A DNA stretch of 64,000 bases from Harmonia axyridis (lineage: Eukaryota; Arthropoda; Insecta; Coleoptera; Coccinellidae), in contig NC_059502.1 of assembly GCF_914767665.1 (NCBI RefSeq), forward strand, positions 6,572,001-6,636,000, in the 5' to 3' direction. Made by a program: the position numbers and the translations under genes. Of this stretch, positions 56,103 to 64,000 are shown piece after piece. Position 1 is the stretch's first letter; the number at the start of each line of letters is the position of its first letter. The notes beneath the pieces are model-generated. The model saw only the letters and a list, made by a program, of their open reading frames with translations. It was not told where the DNA came from and ran no database searches.

Positions 56103-56664
56103 TTAATCAAAAAGACCGGAGCCAATATCTTCATCTTCACTTTAAGATTCCTCCTTTTTCTCTTCTTACTTTGCCTCTGGAGCAGCTGTAACAGGAGCGG
56201 CAGATGCTGCGGGAGCAGCAGCAGCTGCAAACTTGCTAGCATCCTTGAGAAATTCCTTGATTGTCTCAGCTTCCTTGAATTCAACATCCGTAGCAGCTGC
56301 AATGGCAAGAAGGTTCTTGAATCCATTGGCAATGGTGTGTGGAGCAGAAGCCATATTCGGATAGTTGATAGGCAAAGAGACTGAAGCTATGTCTTGAACT
56401 CCAGCCAAGAATTTCTCAATAAGATCTTAGGGTTTGATGTCAAGAATTTCAGGAGGGAAAATGGTGTCAGAATCATAAACTTGTTCAACAATCAATCCAT
56501 ACGAGAAAGGAGAGATGTTCAACATATTCAAAAGGGTGGCTTCAGAAGCTCCCACTTTGTCGCCAGGTCTCAAGATGTGCACATCGTTGATGATTTCAAT
56601 TGTTCCCTTAGAAATTTTTGTTGGAATAGACAAGGCCTGAAAGAAAGGTGTCTTTTCTAGACCT
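56103..56664 (-). pseudogene. RPLP0: RPLP0 (ribosomal stalk protein P0) pseudogene, 5' truncated
   Basis: Intronless minus-strand homology to the C-terminal half of P0: GLEKTPFFQALSIPTKISKG, IEIINDVHILRPGDKVGASE, ATLLNMLNISPFSYGLIVEQ, then FPPEILDIKP, stop, DLIEKFLAGVQDIASVSL, and an Ala-rich hinge ending PEAK, stop, EEKKEES, stop, SEDEDIGSGLFD. Three in-frame stops (56427-56429, 56166-56168, 56142-56144) rule out function. Absence of introns suggests a retrocopy; no poly(A) is visible at the 3' side. The 5' side is cut at 56664 by a mariner terminus. Confidence 0.92.
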
Positions 56665-56665
56665 A

Positions 56666-57303
56666 TTGGTGTACAACTTTGCTTCCGCCGTTTTACAATA
56701 GATGGTTGTAGCGAGTGTAGCTACAACCAGTTGGAGTGGTGTCAAAACAAATAGATCGTAGATGTCAAGCAATAAGCATAGGTATTTGTAAACATAATGC
56801 TATCGAAATATTAGTCGATTTGTGTTAGTATCATGAAGTTATTCTCGATTGAACATGTCAGCTTGCAAGCCAAGTTCTCGTCATTCGCGGGATATTTCGA
56901 TTTTTTGCTTCAATATGAAGAAATCTGTGGCTGAGGCTCATCGAAAGCTCTCAAAAACCTATGGTGAGGCCGCTATTAGAGAAACAACGTGCCGAGAATG
57001 GTTTCAACGCTTCAAGAATGGTGATTTTGACGTCGAACACTAGCATGGTGGTGGAAGGGAGAAGGTTTTCGAAGATGCAGAATTACTAGATCAAAACTAG
57101 TGTCAAACGCAACGAGAATTGGCAGAATCATTGGGAGTGACGCAACAAGCCATGAAAGTCATAGAAATGATTCAGAAACAAGGAAATTGGTGCCGTACGT
57201 GTCGAAGCCGAGAGATGTTGAAGGGAGTTTGTTGCTTGTGAACAGCTGCTTGCAAGGCAAAGACGTTAGGGATTTCTGCATCGTATTGTGACTGGAGACA
57301 AAA
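56666..57303 (+). mobile_element. Mariner family B, copy B6, 3' truncated
   Basis: Terminus TTGGTGTACAACTTTGCTTC after TA. Frames SVAEAHRKLSKTYGEAAIRE, WFQRFKNGDFDVEH then stop, and LKVIEMIQKQGNW with shifts. Similarity ends in VTGD, at the first catalytic Asp, at about 57303. Confidence 0.85.
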
Positions 57304-57600
57304 ATGATGATCGCAAAGTTGAACGCCTATGTAGTAGACAACGAAAAATCGATAGAGACGGAAATCCTAATAACAAGAGACCACCAGGAAGACCCCCTAA
57401 AAACTGAGCACAAATCTGGATATCATCGTCCACAGAGTCGCCACCTAGAGATAAAAGAAACAGGAGCACTATAAATGAATCAACAGGCAAGGCTAATAAA
57501 GGAAGAAGAAGAAGTGTAACACCAAACGTCAATCTGTCCCTCGCGGGACCACATCCATACAGATCCCTACAATGCCGATATAGGTGACGCGCCATCTATT
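57304..57600 (+). other. Coding-like segment with AT-hook-like motif
   Basis: Read in the plus frame that opens at about 57308, the sequence gives DRKVERLCSRQRKIDRDGNP and NNKRPPGRPPKN followed by a stop, then a Ser/Arg-rich frame (SSSTESPPRDKRNRSTINES). KRPPGRPPK resembles an AT-hook (core normally RGRP). Base composition is GC-richer than the surrounding intron. No splice sites or relatives could be confirmed. Confidence 0.3.
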
Positions 57601-57975
57601 CACCTCACCCCCGAAACCGCCGACCGCTACCGGCCGTTATAATCGAATTTATCGAGCCCCATATTTACACAGCAAATTACTTTTTGATTCCCGGTGATTT
57701 GCGGCGTCGGGTAGCGTCGCGGCGCGTTTCAAAATCGCGATTATATCAATTAGTTGCGCGCGGACCGACGGCCTACGCGCTGTCTCGTTCGGGCTCGTTT
57801 TGTCCGTTATTATTTGATCATGGTAATGCGATATTGTGTTCGGATGTATCGGATATCGCGTATTGCTTATTCACGTCGGAAATTTTGTATTTGGCAGGAA
57901 TTCCACCGGGGGCGGTTGTGAGCCTAACGAACGGCTGGCATTTCTGTTTGTTTTTAGGGGATTGTGAAGGGTAAT
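57601..57975. promoter_or_regulatory. GC-rich, CpG-containing intronic block
   Basis: The most GC- and CpG-rich stretch of the window (GCGGCGTCGGGTAGCGTCGC, GCGCGCGGACCGACGG) inside the 9.7-kb IRSp53 intron. It contains no transposon termini. ORFs on both strands (57684-57974 plus, 57818-58030 minus) are by-products of the composition. Could be an internal promoter or enhancer; inference only. Confidence 0.35.
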
Positions 57976-58282
57976 TATATGAATTTTGGTGTCCTGCCGA
58001 TATCGAGCAATGTTTTGAGCGATCGTTCAACGAGCGATTTCAAGCAGAATATCGAAAATACAAAACGAAATTTGAAATTTTGTGTTTGGCTTTTCCAATA
58101 GGCAAAAATCTGTGCTCATTTATGAATACTGGGAGAAATTCAAGAAGAATTCATGATCAGCATTATTCCGTATTATTCTTCGTCTTTTCATTCGCTACCA
58201 AAACGGAAAAAAGTTTATTTTTCTGGGTAATCCGTTCATTCTTCCACATCTTGTAGAACAAAATCGTGCGAAAATATCGCAG
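57976..58282. other. Intron; shared 45-bp motif at 58229-58272
   Basis: CCGTTCATTCTTCCACATCT and the following GTAGAACAAAATCGTGCGA recur inverted at 38145-38190, at the edge of the foldback insertion there. Confidence 0.5.
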
Positions 58283-59112
58283 ATTCGTTTGATAACGATC
58301 GTCTGTGATTGTTTCAGTCGGTTTTTACAACTCATAATACACTACGTCGAGCTGGTCCCACCAAATACTGAGCAAGACCTTGGAACCGTTAATATTTGGT
58401 TATACCGTCGACGTGGAAGCATGGCCGGGATATACCCATGATTTTCTGTACTTGGGATTATCGTAATGAACCGATTTTTCGGCACCAGTCACAATGCAAT
58501 CCAGAAATCCCTTCCATCTTTGCCTTGCAAGCAGCTGTTCACAAGCAAACAAAAGCAGTTCAACATCTCCGCATCAACTCGAACGGCACACAATTTCCTT
58601 TTTTCTGAATCATTCCCATGACTCTCAGGCTTTTTAAAATGGCTTGCTGCGTCGCTTCCAATGATCCTGCCAATTCTTGTTGCGTTTGACACGAGTCTTG
58701 ATCAAGTAATACCTCCAATTCTGCATCTTCGAAAACCTTCACTTTTCCACTGCAATGCTGGTCTTCAACGTCAAAATCACCGTTCTTGAAGCATTGAAAC
58801 CACTCTCGGCACGTTCATTCACTGATAGCGGCCACACCATAAGTAGTTGAAAGCATTCGATGAGCCTTAGCCGCAGATTTTGTCAAAGCAGAAAATTAAA
58901 ACCTCCCGCGAATGACGAGAATTTTGCTCGTAAGTTGACATGTTTAATTGAGAATAACTTTATGATGCAGACACCAATCGACTTATATTTCGATGGCGTT
59001 ATGTTTACAATTACCAAAGTTTATTGTATGACATCTATGATCTATTCATTTCGACTGCCACTTACCACTGCAACCATCTATTGCAAAACGGCATAAGCAA
59101 AATTGTACACAA
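58283..59112 (-). mobile_element. Mariner family B, copy B7, 3' truncated
   Basis: Terminus TTGTGTACAATTTTGCTTAT at 59112 followed by TA. The minus strand shows AELEVLLDQDSCQTQQELAG, MKVFEDAE and, in another frame, first-Asp region sequence; many shifts. Similarity ends at about 58283 in the ELLKP(T/I)ETIT segment. Confidence 0.85.
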
Positions 59113-59227
59113 TAAATTTAGAGTTATTACAAAAGTAAAATCTGCAGAAACTACCTCATTTCAAAACAATTGTTATTTATATAATTGAGAAGTGGAAGTA
59201 GAATAACTGTGATTTGATTTATATAAA

Positions 59228-59384
59228 AATGGATAAATAAATAATTAATGAATGAATAAGAATATGAATGAATAAAAACGAAATAAATTAATGAATAGAG
59301 AAATGAATAAAATACATGATCAAATAAGTAAATGAATGAATCAACACATAAATAAACAAAAGGATGAACAAATAAATGAATAAC
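59228..59384. repeat. Degenerate ATGA/ATAA tetranucleotide tract
   Basis: About 157 bp of interspersed AATGA, ATAA and AAATA units (for example AATGAATGAATAAGAATATG). A worn microsatellite. Confidence 0.8.
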
Positions 59385-59399
59385 AACACTCCCTGCGCA

Positions 59400-59650
59400 A
59401 TCAACACTTTGAGCCGAGCGGTGCGAATGTCGCACACTGCCGACCAGCGAAGTTACGAGTGTTTTTGTCAGTGCTAACTACCCAGAATTTCATTGTAATT
59501 TTATTCCGACGACCCCGTTTCCGGATGTCCGCTTTGAAAGGGCCCAGTTCTCGCCCTTGCCGGAACACAATTATCTGCTCAAATTAATTGCTCAACCCCC
59601 GGACGACGTTATTATCCGGTTTTGGGGGTTGGGATCGGAAGTGTACATTC
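59400..59650. promoter_or_regulatory. GC-rich, repeat-free intronic block
   Basis: GC-rich and unique compared with its flanks, with sharp edges (starts just after the tetranucleotide tract). Contains TCAAATTAATTGCTCAA, a TAAT-core pair that homeodomain proteins could bind. Candidate cis-regulatory block of IRSp53; inference only. Confidence 0.3.
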
Positions 59651-60189
59651 TTAGGAGCTCTAAAAATTAAAAACGCGGAAGGTGATTTTTTCGGCTGTCA
59701 GATTAATCGACTGAGATTTTTGAAGTGGGGGTAGAGGGTAGGTCTGCTTTTGTTTGAATGGAATGAGGGCAGTTGTACGAAGTTGTTTGAAGATATTTGT
59801 AGGGGGAAATTCTACCAGAATTTGATATTAAATAAGCAGATATATTGAAACAAGTTTTATATTTTCTTTGTTATTATTGGGTATTAACAATATGAGGAAA
59901 AAATTGTGTAATTGCATAGTTTCAAACTCATATGAAGTTCACCTTCAGACTTTGAAGGTTCTACAAATGATACGAAGTATTTCTATGAATTCAGTTACAA
60001 AAAAGGTGATAAAAACCAAGAAAGGTTCAAAAAATTTCATAAAGAAGAAAAAACCATTTTTGACCGTAATGCAGATGTTTAGGACTTTAGGTATTTCTTG
60101 GAAATGTTGATTAATTTGAAATAACACTGTTCTATTTTACACACATAATTTTGAAACGATTGTCATGCTGTAAAATCACTTTATCATGT
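59651..60189. other. Intron; unassigned 80-codon ORF
   Basis: ORF 59868-60110 is Lys-rich (VTKKVIKTKKGSKNFIKKKK) and lacks relatives I recognise. It starts in an AT-rich intron and is probably spurious. Confidence 0.3.
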
Positions 60190-61455
60190 CTCTAGTTGTA
60201 TTGCGGCCGTTTGTCTTTCAATGCTCAGTTCAAACGCAGCTGGTCCGATTAAATACTGAGCCTGACCTAGGAACCGTGAATATTCGGTTTCGCCGTGGAC
60301 GTGGAAGCATGACCGGGATTTCCTCATGATATTCTGCGCTTATCGTAATGAACCCATTTTTTGTCTGCGGTCACAATGCGATGCAGAAATCCTTTCCATC
60401 TTTGCCTTGAAAGTAGCTGTTCACAAGCAAACAAACGCTGTTCAACATCTCTCGGCTTCAACTCGTACAGCATCCAATTTCCTTGTTTTTGAATCATTGA
60501 CTTTCAGGCGTTTTGACATGGATTGTTGCGTCACTCCCAATGATCCTTCCAAGTCTTGTTGCGTTTGACGCTAGTCTTGATCAAGTAATGCCACCAATTC
60601 TGCATCTTCGAAAACATTTTCTCTTCCACCGCCTTGGTGGTCTTCGACGTCAAAATCACCGTTCTTGAAGCGTTGAAACCACTCACGGTACGTTCTGTCA
60701 CTAAGAGCGACCTCACCATAGGTAGTTAAAAGCATTCGATGAGCCTCAGCCGCAGATTTCTTCATATTGAAGCAGAAATTTAAACCTCCCGCAAATGACG
60801 AGAATTTGGCTCGTAAGCTGACATGTTCAATCGAGAATAAATTCATGATGCAGACACAAATCGACTAATATTTCGATGGCGTTATGTTAACGAATACCTA
60901 AGCTATGACATCTACGATAAATTAATTTCGACCAGCACTCACCGCTACAGCCATCTATGAGCTCTATTGGTGTGACGTCACACATCGCCATTTTTGGTTC
61001 TCCTGTCAGTGTTCGGAATCCAAACAAATAAATTGTCATTCAAATTAGTACGGTGTCGTTGAAGGAATTAGCTTATTTTCATAAATAAGAGTATTTGAGG
61101 AACGATTTCACTATTAATTGATAGACAGAAGGAACGAAGTTAATACCAGTAAGTTTAAATCCTGTATCATTCCACAGATTTTGTATAAAGCCGTGTTTAT
61201 TAGTTGAACTTCAAGTTCGAACTCACTGGCATTAATCTCGTGCCTTCTGTCTATCAATTAATAGTAAAATCGTTACTTAAATAATCTTATTTGTCGAAAT
61301 AAGCCAATTTCTTCAAAGACAACGTACTAATTTGAATGACAATTTGTTTGTTTGGATTCCGAACACTGATAGGAGAACTAAAATGGCGGTGTGTGACGTC
61401 ATCACCTCGGTCATCACTAATAGAGCGTATTGCGGAAGCAAAGTTGTATACCTAA
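60190..61455 (-). mobile_element. Mariner family B, copy B8, split by a foldback MITE
   Basis: The minus strand shows KKSAAEAHRMLLTTYGEVAL, REWFQRFKNGDFDVEDHQGG and ENVFEDAELVALLDQD, with later frames shifted. The terminal inverted repeat (TTAGGTATACAACTTTGCTT, 61455) is separated from the rest by MITE F3. Similarity ends at about 60190 before the second Asp. Confidence 0.87.
60958..61427. mobile_element. Foldback MITE family F, copy F3 (complete), nested in B8
   Basis: 470 bp between TA (60956-60957) and TA (61428-61429). In the uninterrupted family B sequence this TA occurs once ('CCATCTATTGC'), confirming a TA target duplication. The arms carry CRE palindromes near each end (TGACGTCA). 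It pairs over most of its length. Confidence 0.88.
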
Positions 61456-62167
61456 TAAAGGGCTAACCTTCAACTAAACATATGACGCTTCGGATAACAG
61501 TTCTATTTGACATATGCCATTGAAATACGGACTATGACATGGATAACCCAGTATGAGGATAGTATACACAAAAGCATCGATCCCAAAGAACAATGACTAA
61601 CCCCAGGAAGGCTAGAGAAATCAATTTCAGTAGTCAACTGACAAAAATTGCAATTTGAAATTCTGTTGACGGAATCACGAACGACTTCCGCACCTTTCCC
61701 TTTGGTGTACTGTGACTCGAAGTGGCCACAATATTTCAAGAAGGAAAGACGATTTATTCAGTCTGTTGACAGGGCCAGTCGTCTGCAATGAGATCTGGTG
61801 ATATAATGGAATAACATCTAGGGAGTCTTGCGTGGCGCGTTTTGTGCGTCTCCCTTGTCGTGGCGGAAGTAATTTTATTGAAGGGTGCGTCAGTCAACAA
61901 GTTTCAAAGCGTTGCTTCTGGGGGTTGGATCACAGGCTGTAGATTCTTTTCGGGCAGAATATGGTCGCGATGTAATGATTGCCGAAGGAGCTGGCTTTAA
62001 TGTTTGATCTATATTCAAGACTATTAAAATTTCGATTACGTGACGGATACTTATTTTTTACGCGATCCAATTTCTGGATTACTGTCTTCAAGATGGAAGG
62101 TCTTGTTTGGTGGTTTTTGGGGCGATGTCGTCGGTAAGTGTTTTTACCGACACCTAAACTATTCACC
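61456..62167. other. Intron, no gene recognised
   Basis: A less AT-rich interval (61740-61960) without any motif I can name; ORF 61503-61739 (minus) is not recognised. Confidence 0.35.
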
Positions 62168-62430
62168 GACTTTCTCAATGAGAGGATTCATAATGATATT
62201 GAACAAAAAAACGTGTATATTTTAAGACAAATCAATGGATGTTTATTTAATTGTGAAGAGGATGGTATACCATTATCGATAGAAAACGATTTGAGCTAAA
62301 TGACCGCCACGGCTACAGTTGTAACATCAAATCCTTTTCTTTACCAAGCTGTATGTCTTCGATAACTTCACGAAATCCATCTTTGAGATCTTGAATCGAT
62401 TATGGACCATTGGTATAGACCTCAGAGGAA
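62168..62430 (-). mobile_element. Mariner family C, 3' end fragment (copy C2)
   Basis: Matches the 3' ends of C1 and C5: GGCGGTCATTTAGCTC, ATTAAATAAACATCCATTGA and TTATGAATCCTCTCATTGAG on the minus strand. Similarity reaches to about 62415, adjacent to a TTA-flanked MITE. Confidence 0.65.
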
Positions 62431-62433
62431 TTA

Positions 62434-62937
62434 ACATAGATAGAGGGAGCATATGTCATTTTCAGTATGCAAATTTGGTCCCCAACATGATCTGTCAAAT
62501 TTGACATGAAGCGCGTGGAAATGAAAACCTATCAGTGATACGATAATTCACACATTTCGCGAGTTTCTTCACAAGGAACGCACTTCTAATGTCCCATAGG
62601 GAATCAACGTTCCTATTAACTGAAAATATATTGAAATAAATACCTAAATATATTAGAAATTCAGAAAACAAACTTCAAACGCGCCAAACGACTTGAAACA
62701 ACCAATGACAATATTCTGCTTATTATAAATTCGACAATTAGGAAAAATATCGAATTCCAAATATTCGAATTTACATATTTAATCGGGAATCACTCAAATA
62801 AATATATTTCATTCAATATAATATACATTCATAACGATATAGTAAAATAGTGAATTTGAAAATATATCACAATCCGACAACGTAATCTAACCATGTTGGG
62901 GACATGTAAAAATTGCGTATAATCCCTCTATCTATGT
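62434..62937. mobile_element. MITE with ACATAGATAGAGGGA ends and TTA duplication
   Basis: 504 bp. Left ACATAGATAGAGGGA and right TCCCTCTATCTATGT are inverted and flanked by TTA (62431-62433, 62938-62940). A second inverted pair GTCCCCAACATG lies about 55-60 bp in from each end. The centre is AT-rich and non-coding. The TTA duplication is compatible with PIF/Harbinger, although the ends do not begin with GG. Confidence 0.75.
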
Positions 62938-63176
62938 TTATTACTTTTTGATCTGGATCGATATATTGACGGTTGAGTGATTTGATATTGTTTGAAAAAT
63001 GGATAAAAACAAGTTTCGTGTATTGAAAATACAACTTCATGATACCTGATTTACTATGTAATATTCCTCAAACCCTATAGGAGGTATCATACGAGATTTC
63101 GGACAGAACCACATCAAGTGAAGTTTGATTGAACAAATGATCACGATTTTCACTCTGAATAATGAAAAATACTTAC

Positions 63177-63238
63177 AATGTTCATCTGTTGATCTTGTAT
63201 TTCCTTGTATACTTCTACTATCTTCATTAGTGCAGCAC
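63177..63238 (-). CDS. IRSp53: IRSp53 exon, first in window (IMD helix)
   Basis: This 62-nt exon has an acceptor AG at 63239-63240, after a T-rich tract on the minus strand, and a GTAAGT donor at 63176-63171. With two leading bases completing an upstream codon, it reads ALMKIVEVYKEIQDQQMNI, which aligns with the part of human IRSp53 just before the 'SFHNELL' helix of the IMD. It ends on a codon boundary and joins the next exon in phase 0. Upstream exons carrying the start codon must lie beyond position 64000. It is followed by a 9.7-kb intron full of mobile elements. Confidence 0.85.
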
Positions 63239-63755
63239 CTGAAACAAATTTACGAATTCAATATTTGGTTATTGATAAGGTCAGGTCTTTTCATTCATTT
63301 ATATGAAATTTAAACATTACATCTTGTTTCCAATATAATCATTTTTTTCCGATTGACAGCAAATATTAATTTTGCAGACACATATCAATCAGCGAAGTAT
63401 TAATTTTTCTGCCTAGACAGCAAAATGATTATTTTCAATGGGAATAAAACATTCGACATTTTCTGACAATCAATATTTTTTGCCACCTCCCTTATTTCTG
63501 GAGGAGTAATAATATCCATAATGTCCATACAAATATATCCGATATGTTTCCAAAAAACTGTCAGATATTTCATAAGTTGTCAAACTCTAATTATTATGAA
63601 CAAATACATGTCCATAGAATCCAGCCATTCCAACAATTGCGATTTCTATCAAATTTCGTTTTAATTTATCACTACTGGAAAAATGAAAAGATAGTGGGAA
63701 TTGTAATAATTTGCAAATTCAATATCCTACATATATCATTACAAATAATCGACGA

Positions 63756-63893
63756 AAAATAGTTATTTATTATACAAGGGAAAAAAGTATTAGATTTTAG
63801 CTCGAGGTTATGTTGTCTCCCGACGCGAAGCGGAGGGAGACAAAAAACCGAGAGCTAAAATCTAATATTTTTCCCGTGTATAATACACTATTT
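63756..63893. repeat. Long hairpin around CGCGAAGCG core
   Basis: Arms of about 60 bp: TTTATTATACAAGGGAAAAA, AGTATTAGATTTTAGCTC and TTGTCTCC on the left pair with GGAGACAA, GAGCTAAAATCTAATATTT and TTCCCGTGTATAATA on the right. Only a dozen bases separate the arms. Organisation resembles the 37807-37926 foldback (TATTATAC outer ends and a CGAAG-type core). Confidence 0.8.
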
Positions 63894-64000
63894 TTTTCTG
63901 TGACAGGAAAAACGACAATTTAATAGTGAAAGAACATATTATTACAATATATTAAAGTCAGAGTGTTATCGATATGAATTTTGAATTTTTAAACTCGTAA

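Larger units (their letters stand above)
16788..63238 (-). other. IRSp53: IRSp53/BAIAP2-like gene, 11 exons, 5' end outside window
   Basis: Gene-level entry. Exons on the minus strand are 63238-63177, 53439-53368, 51606-51469, 48443-48378, 47838-47647, 44753-44531, 41098-40849, 37009-36826, 29538-29220, 27538-27397 and 18234-16788. Every junction has AG/GT and the phases match throughout, leaving 1030 codons and a stop. Members of this family bind PIP2-rich membrane through the IMD (I-BAR) domain, bend it outward, and recruit actin regulators through SH3, linking Rac/Cdc42 to filopodia and lamellipodia. Human IRSp53 is about 520-550 residues; this protein would be about 1100 because of a long C-terminal tail. 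The start codon, the first part of the IMD and the promoter are not in the window. A plausible minus-strand AATAAA lies near 16087-16092, but the 3' end is not established. Confidence 0.9.

Noticed and set aside
55979..56332. 117-codon minus ORF rich in Leu/Arg
   Set aside because: Out-of-frame reading of the RPLP0 pseudogene hinge and tail.
57684..58030. Opposed ORFs in the CpG-rich block
   Set aside because: Long open frames follow from GC-rich composition; no motif, splice site or start context.
1..64000. CRISPR array, bacterial operons, or a novel gene cluster
   Set aside because: No regular repeat-spacer pattern or closely packed genes; the window is eukaryotic intronic and intergenic DNA.

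Overview
The window is animal nuclear DNA, AT-rich, with spliceosomal introns. It is densely seeded with insect-type DNA transposons: several mariner lineages (DD34D, DD41D, Himar1-like), Tc1 DD34E, hAT, PIF/Harbinger-like MITEs, Jockey/RTE-type LINEs and a Penelope-like element. An insect is the best reading; the order cannot be fixed from this sequence alone.

The one host protein-coding gene I can support runs on the minus strand across about 46 kb (63238 down to 16788). Eleven exons were placed by hand from GT/AG sites and phase. They concatenate into one continuous frame of 1030 codons plus stop. The product is the insect IRSp53 (BAIAP2) homologue. Exons 1-5 here encode the C-terminal two thirds of the IMD (I-BAR) domain, exon 7 an SH3 domain, exons 6 and 8-10 low-complexity linkers, and exon 11 a 481-residue disordered tail. 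The first roughly 65-75 codons lie beyond the right edge of the window. All exon splice sites used look intact, so the gene appears functional although its introns are full of mobile DNA.

Layout, left to right. 1-16787 is the 3' flank of the gene; it has no host gene I can recognise but holds mariner remnants, a hAT element nested in a DD41D mariner, three MITE types and long AT-rich stretches. 16788-18234 is the terminal exon. 18235-63176 is introns and exons alternating, with the insertions held in the introns. The largest introns (18235-27396, 29539-36825, 53440-63176) carry nested transposons, LINE and Penelope pieces and an RPLP0 pseudogene, plus several GC-rich blocks with no repeat signature that could be regulatory. 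63239-64000 is the upstream intron and ends in a long hairpin.

The most informative signals are (i) the IRSp53 model and its long lineage-specific tail; (ii) a deletion series in four DD41D mariner copies that suggests mobilisation in trans of transposase-defective copies; (iii) insertions dated by nesting with clean target-site duplications, including one with a paralogous empty site; (iv) a 106-bp LTR-like insertion with TG...CA ends and a 5-bp duplication; (v) foldback MITEs carrying full CRE palindromes; and (vi) transposons lying within about 12-60 bp of exon boundaries. I did not find a coherent novel multigene system. All family calls come from reading translations and termini by eye, without database searches.
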